DNA from: PALSA-1180 sp964624625
Lineage (GTDB): Bacteria; Oederibacteriota; Muellerivitia; Muellerivitales; Muellerivitaceae
Assembly (NCBI GenBank): GCA_964624625.1
Contig: CAZUXW010000001.1
Coordinates: forward strand, 1 to 64,000
Reading direction: 5' to 3'
Length of the DNA stretch: 64,000 bases
A program made the position numbers and the translations under genes. Shown here piece by piece: positions 52,145-60,476 of this stretch (within the stretch, counting starts at the first letter, position 1; each line of letters opens with the position of its first letter). Under the pieces are notes generated by a model. That model had not been told where the DNA came from. It did no database searches and saw nothing but the letters and a program-made list of their open reading frames with translations.

Positions 52145-52667
52145 GGGGCTTTCCTTCCCTGTGAGAATTCGATTCCAAATCCGAAAGGTTTTTCAGGTCG
52201 TCCAAGTTGAAGGTTTTCTCCAAGTTCAGCAACAAAATCAACCGGCCTTGCGTCATCACCATCCCTTTCGCGTAATCCGGCCCGATGGTCAAAAGGGTAT
52301 GGTCCAAAGGCTCCACCGCCGAGGAAGGAACCTTGAGGACTTCCACGACCTTGTCGACTAACAGCCCCAGGACTTGATCCTTGGATTCCACCACTAATAT
52401 CCTGGTTTCCTCCGTCCGATCCACCTGGGGCATGTCAAATCGCTTCTTGAAGTCCAGCACGGGAAATATCCTGCCCCGCAGGTTGATGATGCCCTCCAAA
52501 AACTTGGGGGCCTTGGGCATCATGGTCATTTCCCCGACGCGGATGATTTCCCTCACTTGGTGGATTTCAACGGCCAATTCACATCCGGCCAGCGTGAACA
52601 CCACCAGTTGGATATCAGGATTACCGTTTACCAAAGGCGAATCCTTTTCGGATAGCGACGCGTTCAT
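52134..52667 (-). CDS. cheW: chemotaxis coupling protein CheW
   Basis: A 177-residue adaptor that links receptors to CheA. After an N-terminal extension of about 18 residues the CheW fold begins (IQLVVFTLAGCELAVEIHQV), with the conserved REIIRVGEMTMMPKAPKFL, GIINLRGRIFPVLDFKKRF and LVDKVVEVLKVP. It lies 20 bases after cheD and overlaps cheY. A second CheW domain is in the fusion protein at 56880-57518, so the array may contain two kinds of coupler. Confidence 0.95.
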   Translation of the reverse strand: MNASLSEKDSPLVNGNPDIQLVVFTLAGCELAVEIHQVREIIRVGEMTMMPKAPKFLEGIINLRGRIFPVLDFKKRFDMPQVDRTEETRILVVESKDQVLGLLVDKVVEVLKVPSSAVEPLDHTLLTIGPDYAKGMVMTQGRLILLLNLEKTFNLDDLKNLSDLESNSHREGKPLGH

Positions 52668-52687
52668 GGAATGGCCCTTTAAACGAC

Positions 52688-53173
52688 TTAAATTAAAAAG
52701 GAGGGATGATTTAATTTTCGAACTTCGATATTTCCGTCGGCAAGGGTGAAAAAGATCGTCCGGCCCTGGGATCCCCCCACATCCTCGCCCTTGATTTTAA
52801 TTCCCTTAAGGTCCAACTGTTCCCGGACCGCCGATACGTTCCTCATCCCGATCGGGACCGCCTGCTGGGTGATCGATATGAACATATTGGCACCGCCCAC
52901 CAGTTTCGCCTCCAGATTCCGCAAATCCGCGCCGCGGCTCCCGACGGATTCCAAAAGGGCCTCTACCGCCGTGTCCGCGTATTTTCCCGGCACCGACACC
53001 CGGGCGTGCATCCTGCTGGAAGGCAGCATGATATGGGCCAATCCGCCGATTTTCCTGGTCCGGTCATAAAGGGTGACCCCCACACAGGATCCCAATCCGT
53101 AGGCCACTAACCGGCCCTCGCCCTCCGACGATTTAATCTCCGCGATCCCGACCGCCCAATCGCTCTCAGCCAT
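52688..53173 (-). CDS. cheD: chemoreceptor deamidase CheD
   Basis: A 161-residue enzyme that deamidates glutamine residues on receptors and stimulates CheC. The catalytic Cys-His pair is visible: C30 in YGLGSCVGVTLYD and H47 in GGLAHIMLPSS. The conserved KLVGGANMF and PIGMRNV follow. It overlaps the second cheC by 8 bases, the expected CheC-CheD pairing. Confidence 0.96.
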   Translation of the reverse strand: MAESDWAVGIAEIKSSEGEGRLVAYGLGSCVGVTLYDRTRKIGGLAHIMLPSSRMHARVSVPGKYADTAVEALLESVGSRGADLRNLEAKLVGGANMFISITQQAVPIGMRNVSAVREQLDLKGIKIKGEDVGGSQGRTIFFTLADGNIEVRKLNHPSFLI

Positions 53174-53804
53174 TGCCGGGAAGTCCGAGGGATTTTGAGA
53201 AAGCGGTGAAAAAATTTTTCAAGGAATCCGCCTCGGGCAGCAGAAAGAAACTGCCGGTTAACTGTTTATCATCCTCTAAAAATTCGGTTTCAATCACGAT
53301 GGCGATTTCTTCCCGCTGTTCCAACTCCACCAAAACCGTGTCCAAAATGGCTTGGGCCATGTCGATCACTAAACCCGGGACCCCATGGATCAGCTGAATG
53401 TGGACGAAACGGAAGAGCGCGCTAAGGTAGGCGCCCGTCAGGATGCTGCCGAGTTCCTTGATCGCCGACTGCCCCAATTCGGAGAGATGGGCCGGGTCTT
53501 CCTCGTTTTTACCGATGAGCATGCCGGAAAGCTCGGACAAACGCTCTAAGGGGAAAAAAATAAGGGCCACTCCGATCATTTCCCCATAAACCGGCATATG
53601 GACCGCGGCCACGTTCTTTTCGATGCCCCCGAGGAAACCGGCGATGGCGTCCGCGGGCAATACCAAAACTTTCGTCACCGACATATCCACCCGTTTCCCC
53701 ACCATTTGGGAAAGCGCCGTGGCGGCGTTGCCGGCGCCGATATTGCCGATTTCCTTCAAGGCGTCTATTTGAAACTCTGTGAATTGTCCGGATTCCATAC
53801 CCAT
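53166..53804 (-). CDS. cheC: CheC-family phosphatase (copy 2, one site degenerate)
   Basis: A 212-residue CheC paralogue. The first helix has an intact site, E18/N21 in IDALKEIGNIGAGNAATALS. The second helix has SAIKELGSILTGAYLSAL, where Asn is replaced by Ser (S120). The C-terminal DSLKNFFTAFSK region may be the CheD-contact segment. The start is the ATG at 53804 (MGMESGQ); an ATG two codons later is an alternative, and a longer frame to 53972 would overlap cheY. It lies between cheY and cheD. Confidence 0.92.
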   Translation of the reverse strand: MGMESGQFTEFQIDALKEIGNIGAGNAATALSQMVGKRVDMSVTKVLVLPADAIAGFLGGIEKNVAAVHMPVYGEMIGVALIFFPLERLSELSGMLIGKNEEDPAHLSELGQSAIKELGSILTGAYLSALFRFVHIQLIHGVPGLVIDMAQAILDTVLVELEQREEIAIVIETEFLEDDKQLTGSFFLLPEADSLKNFFTAFSKSLGLPGNG

Positions 53805-53880
53805 GCCAAAGGCCTTTCCATGCGCTGCGGAGTGTTTCGGGGGGAAGGAGCCTTCAAGGCCGCCCCGCGCCGGGGCTTCC

Positions 53881-54243
53881 CTAATCCAATACTTTCTTGA
53901 CGGCCTCGAGCACATTCGAGGGTTGAAAAGGCTTGACGATAAAATCCTTGGCCCCCGCCTGGATGGCCTCAACCACCAACGATTGCTGGCCCATGGAGCT
54001 GCACATTAATATTTTAGCCGTCGGATTCCCCTTGATGATTTCGCGGACCGCGTCGATGCCTCCCATTTCCGGCATGATGATGTCCATGATGACCAGGTCC
54101 GGTTTCAGGGCCTTGAATTGCTCAACCGCCTTGGCCCCGTTCTCCGCCTCCCCGATCACCTCGTACCCGGAGCCGACAAGGATATTTTTCAGCATCATCC
54201 TCATAAAAGACGCGTCATCGACGAGCATCACACGGTGGGCCAC
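53881..54243 (-). CDS. cheY: chemotaxis response regulator CheY (copy 2)
   Basis: A 120-residue receiver. VDDASF, phospho-acceptor D54 (IMDIIMPEMGG), CSSMGQQS and DFIVKPFQP are visible. The start is a GTG at 54243 (VAHRVMLVDD) with GAGGAG upstream; a longer frame to 54273 would begin before that ribosome site. It follows the P-II gene after about 90 bases. Two CheY proteins in one operon, as in other alternative chemosensory systems, may act as target and phosphate sink. Confidence 0.94.
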   Translation of the reverse strand: MAHRVMLVDDASFMRMMLKNILVGSGYEVIGEAENGAKAVEQFKALKPDLVIMDIIMPEMGGIDAVREIIKGNPTAKILMCSSMGQQSLVVEAIQAGAKDFIVKPFQPSNVLEAVKKVLD

Positions 54244-54336
54244 GACATCCTCCTCAAGCAAAAGTAAATTCAAAACGACAAGTGATCCGCTTCCAGCAAT
54301 CCCCTTTTAACGGGCCGTTCCATCCGGCCCAAGCCG

Positions 54337-54675
54337 TCAAAGTGAGTTTTCGCCCCGTTCCCCGGTCCGGACCCGGATGGCGTCTTCCAGGGGTAATATG
54401 AAAAACTTGCCGTCTCCGATACGGCCCGTTCGAACCGTTTCCAACAGGAGCTCCACCACCCTTTCCAATTCATCGTCCGGAAGGGCGATCTCAAGCCTGG
54501 TTCTCGGCTGGTATTGTACCTTATAATCCGCGCCCTTCACCGATTCCACCTGGACTTTTTGGTATCCATAACCGGATCCCTCGGAGATCGTGACCCCCCT
54601 TACACCGGCTTCCCATAGGACTTTCTTGACCTGGTCGAGTTTTTTGGGAGTGATCACGCAAACGAGAAGTTTCAT
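54337..54675 (-). CDS. P-II family nitrogen-regulatory-type protein
   Basis: A 112-residue P-II protein. The trimer-type fold and ligand loops are kept: the B loop TGRIGDGK (83-90), R101 and R103 in RVRTGERG, and Q39 and Y51 in the T loop. The T loop is divergent (GYGYQKVQVESVKGADYKV in place of GFGRQKG...YRGAEYMV), so the partner is probably not AmtB or GlnD in the usual way. P-II proteins sense ATP/ADP and 2-oxoglutarate. What is unusual is its position: seven bases after a TPR gene inside a chemosensory operon, with no ammonium transporter or glutamine synthetase near. Confidence 0.9.
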   Translation of the reverse strand: MKLLVCVITPKKLDQVKKVLWEAGVRGVTISEGSGYGYQKVQVESVKGADYKVQYQPRTRLEIALPDDELERVVELLLETVRTGRIGDGKFFILPLEDAIRVRTGERGENSL

Positions 54676-54682
54676 GGCTTTC

Positions 54683-56896
54683 CTATTTAATCAATTTCGA
54701 GTGGCTGGCGCTGGGGGAAACCTGAAGCTGATTTTTCCAAACCTCAAGCTGTTTGATCATGTCCACCGCCACCATCATCTTGTCCTCTTCCGTCCCGGGG
54801 GAATCCAGGTATCTCCGGAATTCCTGAATCGCCTCGTCCCACCAGCTCTTATAGCGGTAAACCTGGGCTAAGTGGAAATGAATTTCGCTTAAATCCTTGT
54901 CCAATTCCTCGCATTTCTTCAGCTCGACCAGGGCCTCATCCCACCATTGACGGCGGATATAAACTTTTCCCAGCTGCAAATGGGCGTCCGGGTATTTGGG
55001 ATCGCAGGATACGGCCCTGGCCAATACCTTCACCGAGTCATCCAAGGCCTCCGTCGCGAGATAAACTTCCCCGAGCCTGGTGAGGGCCTCGCGATTTTTG
55101 GGGCTCAAGCGGACCGTTTCTTGGAATTCCCGGATCGCCTCGTTGAACTGGCCGGTATTTTTGTAGAGGGTTCCGAGGTTAAAATGAAGGGAGGCGTTTT
55201 CCGGATCGGCCATGATTTGCTTGATGAGGACCTCGGACGCTTCGGACAAAACATTTTTCTTTTTCAGAGCCACCGCCAAATTATTGTGGGCGGTTTTATA
55301 GTCCGGCTCGATTTCCACGGCTTTTTTAAATGCCTCAATGGCCTTCTCATACTGGCTTTGCTTGAAATACACCACTCCCAAATTATTCAAGGCCTTGGCG
55401 TACTTGGGGTTCAAGGCGATCGCCTGCTGATAATGCTGGATCGCCTCCGAAATCATGCCGGCGTTCTTGTAGGCGACTCCCAGGCTGTTGTGGATAATGG
55501 GGTTCTTGGGGTCAAACTCCATGGCCTTTTTATACTCGGCGATCGCCTCCTCAAAACGCCCTTTATCCGCCAGCGCCAATCCCAGATAGGTTAGCGCCTC
55601 GGCGCTCGAGGCGATGGTGACGTTGAGTTCGATGGCTTGGGAAATCTCGCGGATCGCCTCGTCGTATAGGTTCACCTTGTAGTAATAGACCCCCAAATAA
55701 TAATGGGCCTCGGCGTTCTGGGGATCGATTTCCAGGGCTTGACGGACTTCCCTGGTCGCCTTTTCGCTTTCCCCCATTTTAAAATAAGTCACGCCCAGCT
55801 CAAAATGAGCCATGCTGGAATGGGGGACGAGCTCAATGGCTTTCGAGAAGGACTTGGCCGCCTCCTCCGTCCGGTTCAGCTCCCGCAGCGCTATTCCCGA
55901 CTGAATATAATTTTCAACATGGGAGGGGGCCAACTCAATGGCTTTTCGGGAGGCGGTCAAGGCGTCTTCCAGCATCCCCTTGAGGAGATAAAGCTCACCC
56001 ACGGCCCGGTAAAGTTTTTCCTCGTTCGGCATGGCCTCAATCGCCCGCCGATATTCCCGCAATGCCTCCTCCAGCAATCCCTTGCCCTTGTAGGCGGCGG
56101 CCAGGCTTAAATAAGTTTCGGCGTTCGAGGCCCCGGCTGGCTGGGCCGCGACTTTTTCGGCGATTTTTTCCTCCATGCTCTTGGAACGTTCGATCGCCAA
56201 AAGGGCCTGGGCCCCTTGTCCAAAATTCGGGTTTAAATCCACGGCTTTTTTAAATTCCCTTTCGGCCTCTTCCAGCATGTTTTTATCGCCATAGACGAAG
56301 CTCAAATTGTAATGGGCGATCGCGTAGTCCGGGTTCAAGGAAATCGCCTTTTTAAATTCGATCAGGGACTCGTTAATCATCGCCTTTTTGTAATAAACCT
56401 CCCCCAAGTTATTGTGGAGGTCGGCGAAATAGGGGTTTTTATCAATGGCTTTACGGAACTCATTCATCGCCAAATCAAAACTCCCCATGGCTTTATGGGA
56501 AATCCCGAGGTAATTCCTGGCAAAGGGATGGTCCGGGTTCAGCTGCAGGGTTTTCGCGTATTCCTCCACCGCTTTCTCGTATTGTCCGGTATATCGGTAG
56601 GCGTTCGCCAAGTTATAAAAAGCCTCGGCGTCCTGGGGGAACATTTGGACGGATTTTTTATAGGCTTCGATCGATCGGTCATACAAACCCGTGTGGCGGT
56701 TGACCGATTTCAGGTTCTCCTGGGACTGGGCGTTTTCGGGCTCAATTTCCAGTGCGGTTTTGAATTCCTTGATGGCTTCGGCGTACATTCCCTTGGAATA
56801 GTAAAAAACGCCCAAATTATTATGGGTCGACGCGTCACCCTGGTCGGAGCCGTGGGCCATTTCGCGGATTGTTTTAGTTTCAGGGCGGGAAAGCAT
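54683..56896 (-). CDS. large TPR scaffold protein in the chemosensory operon
   Basis: A 737-residue protein composed almost entirely of about 20 tetratricopeptide repeats from residue 22 to about 700, each with the W4-G8-Y11-A20-P32 type pattern (for example HNNLGEVYYKKAMINESL). There is no signal peptide or membrane helix, so it is cytoplasmic. No enzymatic domain is found. It probably organises partners such as CheA, CheR, CheW or pilus proteins. It overlaps the CheW-like fusion by 17 bases and ends 7 bases before the P-II gene. Confidence 0.9.
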   Translation of the reverse strand: MLSRPETKTIREMAHGSDQGDASTHNNLGVFYYSKGMYAEAIKEFKTALEIEPENAQSQENLKSVNRHTGLYDRSIEAYKKSVQMFPQDAEAFYNLANAYRYTGQYEKAVEEYAKTLQLNPDHPFARNYLGISHKAMGSFDLAMNEFRKAIDKNPYFADLHNNLGEVYYKKAMINESLIEFKKAISLNPDYAIAHYNLSFVYGDKNMLEEAEREFKKAVDLNPNFGQGAQALLAIERSKSMEEKIAEKVAAQPAGASNAETYLSLAAAYKGKGLLEEALREYRRAIEAMPNEEKLYRAVGELYLLKGMLEDALTASRKAIELAPSHVENYIQSGIALRELNRTEEAAKSFSKAIELVPHSSMAHFELGVTYFKMGESEKATREVRQALEIDPQNAEAHYYLGVYYYKVNLYDEAIREISQAIELNVTIASSAEALTYLGLALADKGRFEEAIAEYKKAMEFDPKNPIIHNSLGVAYKNAGMISEAIQHYQQAIALNPKYAKALNNLGVVYFKQSQYEKAIEAFKKAVEIEPDYKTAHNNLAVALKKKNVLSEASEVLIKQIMADPENASLHFNLGTLYKNTGQFNEAIREFQETVRLSPKNREALTRLGEVYLATEALDDSVKVLARAVSCDPKYPDAHLQLGKVYIRRQWWDEALVELKKCEELDKDLSEIHFHLAQVYRYKSWWDEAIQEFRRYLDSPGTEEDKMMVAVDMIKQLEVWKNQLQVSPSASHSKLIK

Positions 56897-57518
56897 AATC
56901 CACCTCGGAGGAAGGCAATGTAAAGTTTTTTTCGTCCACTAACTGGTCCGGATTCAAAATGGAATAAAGGTCTTCTTTTATTTTACCCAAACAATAATAC
57001 AATTCGTTCTTTTTCCCAAACAAGTAGGGTGGACAGGGCTCAATCTGGTCTATCTTGAACCGGGCCACCTCCCGCACGTGATCCACCCATAATATAAAGG
57101 GAACGCCTTTTTTTTCCAAAACAATGAACCAAGTCGACGAGGCCTTCTCCGGGCTCCCCAAACCGAGGTATTTACGAAAGGACAGGACGGGAAAAACAGT
57201 CCCCCTCAGGGTCAATTCACCCTCCCAGCGGTCCTGGGGCTGGGCTTGGGGCCGCAAGGGGGTGTATTTCAGGACTTCCCGAACCCGGAAAGTTTCGATC
57301 CCATAAAGCTCATTTTCGACCCGGAACGTCAATACCATCATTCCCTGCATGACTTGCAGGATATCCCTCTCCTCGACAAAGCCCAGCCGGACAAGCACTT
57401 TTCCGATGGGTTCGTGATGCTTCTTTTGTTCTCCCAGCGCCACCTGAATCTGGCGCGAGGTTATTTTTCCGGCTTGCCGGAGAAGCTCACCCAGGGATTT
57501 TTCTTGGGGCCTCATCAT
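56880..57518 (-). CDS. GspE-N-like domain fused to CheW domain
   Basis: A 212-residue protein. Residues about 8-58 (SLGELLRQAGKITSRQIQVA, then EPIGKVLVRLGFVEERDIL) match the N-terminal domain of type II secretion/type IV pilus ATPases (GspE/MshE-N family). Residues about 60-200 are a CheW fold (LTFRVENELYGIETFRVREV, GTVFPVLSFRKYLGL, GVPFILWVDHVREVARFKI). The combination of a pilus-ATPase accessory domain with a receptor-kinase coupler suggests a physical link between chemosensing and pili. MshEN domains of this family can bind cyclic di-GMP; whether this one does is unknown. It overlaps the flanking TPR genes on both sides. Confidence 0.85.
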   Translation of the reverse strand: MMRPQEKSLGELLRQAGKITSRQIQVALGEQKKHHEPIGKVLVRLGFVEERDILQVMQGMMVLTFRVENELYGIETFRVREVLKYTPLRPQAQPQDRWEGELTLRGTVFPVLSFRKYLGLGSPEKASSTWFIVLEKKGVPFILWVDHVREVARFKIDQIEPCPPYLFGKKNELYYCLGKIKEDLYSILNPDQLVDEKNFTLPSSEVDYAFPP

Positions 57519-58696
57519 TGGACGTTGCTCCCCTTCACGATCCTCAAATTATTCTTCAGGATTTCGTTGGTGGGATCCATCGCCAAGGCCTTTTCCCAGT
57601 GCTCCACGGCCTTGTCCTTTTCCCCCCGCTTCAAGTAGATATTTCCCAATTTGGAATGGGCATCCCCGTGGCTGGGGTTCAAGCTTATCAATTTTTCATA
57701 TTCCAAAATCGCCTCGTCAAAATGCCCCTGCTTATAATTTAAATTGCCCAAATTATCCAAGATCATGACATCGTTGGGATTGATTAATTTCGCGGCCCGG
57801 TATTCCTCCAAGGCCTTTTGCATGTCGCCCTGCTTGTCATAAATATACCCTAAAACGTTGTGAACACTGGCGTCATTCGGATTGATTTCCATGACTTTGC
57901 GGTACATTAGTATGGCTTCCTCGTGGTTTCCCCTGCCCGCGTAGATCATTCCCAGCTTGAGGTAAACCTCGGCGTTGTTAGGGTTTTTATCCCTGGCTTG
58001 CTTCAGAACCTCGATGGCCTTCTCATATTGACCCATCGACATATAGGCGTGCCCCATCCTCAAATGGGCCTCAGGCTCATAGGGGTTTAACTTGAGGGCT
58101 TGCTGATATTGAACCAACGCTTCGGGGTACATCCCGCGCTTGGAATAAGCGTTACCCAGAATGGCGTAAATCGCCGAATGGCGGGGATTCAGGATAATCG
58201 CTTTCTCGTAAGAGGTAATAGCCTCGTCCAATCCCCCCAGTTGCTCATAGGCGTATCCCATCTTGAAGAAAATTTCAGCGTTGCTGGGATTAACCGAAAT
58301 GTATTTTTTATACTGCTCGACGGATTCTTGGTAGCTCCCCATTTTCGAGTAGACATTTCCCAGGTTGTTGTAAAGACCCGCGTCCCCGGGGTTCAACTCG
58401 ATGGCCTTTTGGAACTCCAGGATCGCGGAAGGGTACTTTCCCTGAACTTCCAAAAGAAGCCCCAGTTTGCAATGCGCGTTTAAGTTCATGGGATTAATGG
58501 CGAGAGAGCGCAAATAATGGGCTTCAGCCTCCGCGTAGTTCCCGATATTGGTGAACAACCCCCCTAATTGGAACAAAATCTCGCCGTCGCTCGGGCTCAA
58601 TTCCAGGGCTTTTTCGAATTCGACAATGGCATCCGCATACCGCTTGGATAGCGTGAAAGCCGTGCCTAAATTAATGTGATCCTGCGCCCTATCCAT
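57515..58696 (-). CDS. TPR protein in the chemosensory operon
   Basis: A 393-residue cytoplasmic protein made of about eleven tetratricopeptide repeats (for example HCKLGLLLEVQGKYPSAILE). No other domain is present. It overlaps cheR by 8 bases upstream and the CheW fusion by 4 bases downstream, so it is part of the same translationally coupled unit. In some bacteria CheR enzymes have a TPR domain attached; here a separate TPR protein next to CheR may play that role. Confidence 0.9.
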   Translation of the reverse strand: MDRAQDHINLGTAFTLSKRYADAIVEFEKALELSPSDGEILFQLGGLFTNIGNYAEAEAHYLRSLAINPMNLNAHCKLGLLLEVQGKYPSAILEFQKAIELNPGDAGLYNNLGNVYSKMGSYQESVEQYKKYISVNPSNAEIFFKMGYAYEQLGGLDEAITSYEKAIILNPRHSAIYAILGNAYSKRGMYPEALVQYQQALKLNPYEPEAHLRMGHAYMSMGQYEKAIEVLKQARDKNPNNAEVYLKLGMIYAGRGNHEEAILMYRKVMEINPNDASVHNVLGYIYDKQGDMQKALEEYRAAKLINPNDVMILDNLGNLNYKQGHFDEAILEYEKLISLNPSHGDAHSKLGNIYLKRGEKDKAVEHWEKALAMDPTNEILKNNLRIVKGSNVQ

Positions 58697-59558
58697 CGAT
58701 AACCCGCTCTCCCTTTTTTTGTTCCGGCGCCGCGCCGGTTTTGTTCACCGCCTGATAAATCCGATGGCGGATATCCACGCATTGAAAATATTTCCTCGAA
58801 GCCCCCATTAAAGTCTCGGTTAAGCCCAGGATCAAATACCCGCCAGGCGCCATGGCGCCGGCGAAATGCTCGTAGATAATCTGCTGCTGGGCCGAGTTCA
58901 GGTAGATCAAGAGGTTCCTGCAAAATATAAGGTGAAACCCCGAGAACTCGGGAACCCAATCCGATATCAAGTCATGCACCCTGAAATGAACGTTTTTTTT
59001 CAAGTCCGAAACGATCCTAGCCTTCGCCCCCTCCAGGTAAAACCAACGCGTCGTTTGAGTCTTGGAAAGTTTTTTTAAGGCCTCCAGGGGATATTCCCCC
59101 TTTTCGGCGGTTCGGATACTGGCCAAGTCGACATCGGTCGCGTAGATCTCAAATGACAGCTCAGGCTGGGAAAAGGTCCATTCCTTCAGCATCATGGCGA
59201 CCGAATAGGGCTCCTCACCGGTACTGCAGCCGGCGCACCACACTTTTATCTTTGGTTCGCCCGACCTCAATAATTCGGGAAACAATTTATCCTTGACCGC
59301 ACGGTACACTTCCGGATCCCTGAAAAATTCAGTCACATGTATCGTCAACCGGTCCAGGAGATGGGTTGGTTCCTGGTGGTTATTTTGAAGGGCGCTTAAA
59401 TAATCCAGATAGGAGTGGGTCCCCGTGGCTCTCATACGAACCGCGACACGGCGCTTGATGTAATTGGGTTTGTATTGGTGGCCGTCAAAACCCTTCATTT
59501 TCAAAAGGTAGTCTAATATTTTTTGAAAATTCGGGTCTTCTTCCTTGGGCGGCTTCAT
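58689..59558 (-). CDS. cheR: chemotaxis methyltransferase CheR
   Basis: A 289-residue SAM-dependent methyltransferase that methylates glutamates on chemoreceptors. The N-terminal helical domain (about 15-75) has YIKRRVAVRMRATG. The catalytic domain has the FFRDPEVY block, the SAM motif VWCAGCSTGEEPYSVAM, FEIYATDVDLASI and FHLIFCRNLLIYLN. First gene of the core chemosensory operon. About 33 bases separate it from the exported protein gene upstream. Confidence 0.97.
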   Translation of the reverse strand: MKPPKEEDPNFQKILDYLLKMKGFDGHQYKPNYIKRRVAVRMRATGTHSYLDYLSALQNNHQEPTHLLDRLTIHVTEFFRDPEVYRAVKDKLFPELLRSGEPKIKVWCAGCSTGEEPYSVAMMLKEWTFSQPELSFEIYATDVDLASIRTAEKGEYPLEALKKLSKTQTTRWFYLEGAKARIVSDLKKNVHFRVHDLISDWVPEFSGFHLIFCRNLLIYLNSAQQQIIYEHFAGAMAPGGYLILGLTETLMGASRKYFQCVDIRHRIYQAVNKTGAAPEQKKGERVIDG

Positions 59559-59591
59559 CCCCTCGTCCTTAACCCTTCATCGTAGCCGCGC

Positions 59592-60476
59592 TCAAGGAAG
59601 ATAAGCCGCCTCAAACCCTGTTTTAACCGGCCCATGACTGTATAAAATCTGCGCCATCGAGGAATTGGCCCCCACATAAAAAACCTGCGCGATTCCTTGG
59701 TTGACCCGAACGGGTTGGGAGTTGTGGAAAATCGTGTCCTTGAGTTGAAATCTTTGCCCCTCAACGACGCCTTTTTTGCTTCCAGCGGTCAGGACCACAG
59801 AATCCGCCTGGCTCGCGAGCACCTCGTTGGATTCGGCGGTCACCACAAAGCAACTGACGGAATGATCGGGAAGCGGTTTTTTGATTTGCGCTTGTTTCCA
59901 CCGGCTGATCTCATCCTCATAAAGCCGCACCTTGTCCCCTGCCACAAAGGGATAAAAGGACTTCTTGACTTCAACCTCACAGCTCCTTTTATCGACTTCC
60001 AGGACCTTCACCACCGCCAAATTTCGGATCCACCAGCCCGAAAACCCGGAATGGGCTTCCTCGACACGGTGGTCCGTCCGGTACACCACCAGAAGATCCC
60101 CCGTTTTGACATCCCTCTGATGGGGGGCCAGCTCCACATGGGTTTTGCTGCCCGTGTCGTACCAATCCGAACCCCTCTCGGACTTAAGGACCTTTCCCAC
60201 CATGGGAACTTTCAAGTCGTCGGACAGGACAAAACCGGATTTCATGAAATAATAAAATCCGACTTTTTCGCTGATCCGCACTTTGGCCGGCTTGTTCTCC
60301 GTCATCCCGGCCGACGGGGCTCCGGCGGAACCGGCAGGCGCGGAAGCCGGGGACGCGTTTGAGTCTCCCTCCTCCACCTCAAGGGTCACGGCTCCCAAAC
60401 GGACCGGGCTCAAACCCGCCGCCAGCCACGCCAGGGCCAACACCCAACCAGCCAGCCTTTTGAGCTCAATGGACAT
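59592..60476 (-). CDS. exported protein of unknown function
   Basis: A 294-residue protein with a signal peptide (about 1-29, ending LGAVT/LEV) and an Ala/Ser/Pro-rich linker (about 37-60). The rest is predicted mainly beta strand, with two similar segments: KTGDLLVVYRTDHRVE...VVKVLEVDKRSCEVEV and GVVEGQRFQLKD...GIAQVFYVGANSSMAQIL. Such paired beta modules occur at the C-terminus of LysM-type envelope proteins, but no LysM motif is present here. The function is not recognised. It overlaps the upstream small TPR-like gene by 11 bases, and cheR follows after 33 bases. Confidence 0.75.
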   Translation of the reverse strand: MSIELKRLAGWVLALAWLAAGLSPVRLGAVTLEVEEGDSNASPASAPAGSAGAPSAGMTENKPAKVRISEKVGFYYFMKSGFVLSDDLKVPMVGKVLKSERGSDWYDTGSKTHVELAPHQRDVKTGDLLVVYRTDHRVEEAHSGFSGWWIRNLAVVKVLEVDKRSCEVEVKKSFYPFVAGDKVRLYEDEISRWKQAQIKKPLPDHSVSCFVVTAESNEVLASQADSVVLTAGSKKGVVEGQRFQLKDTIFHNSQPVRVNQGIAQVFYVGANSSMAQILYSHGPVKTGFEAAYLP

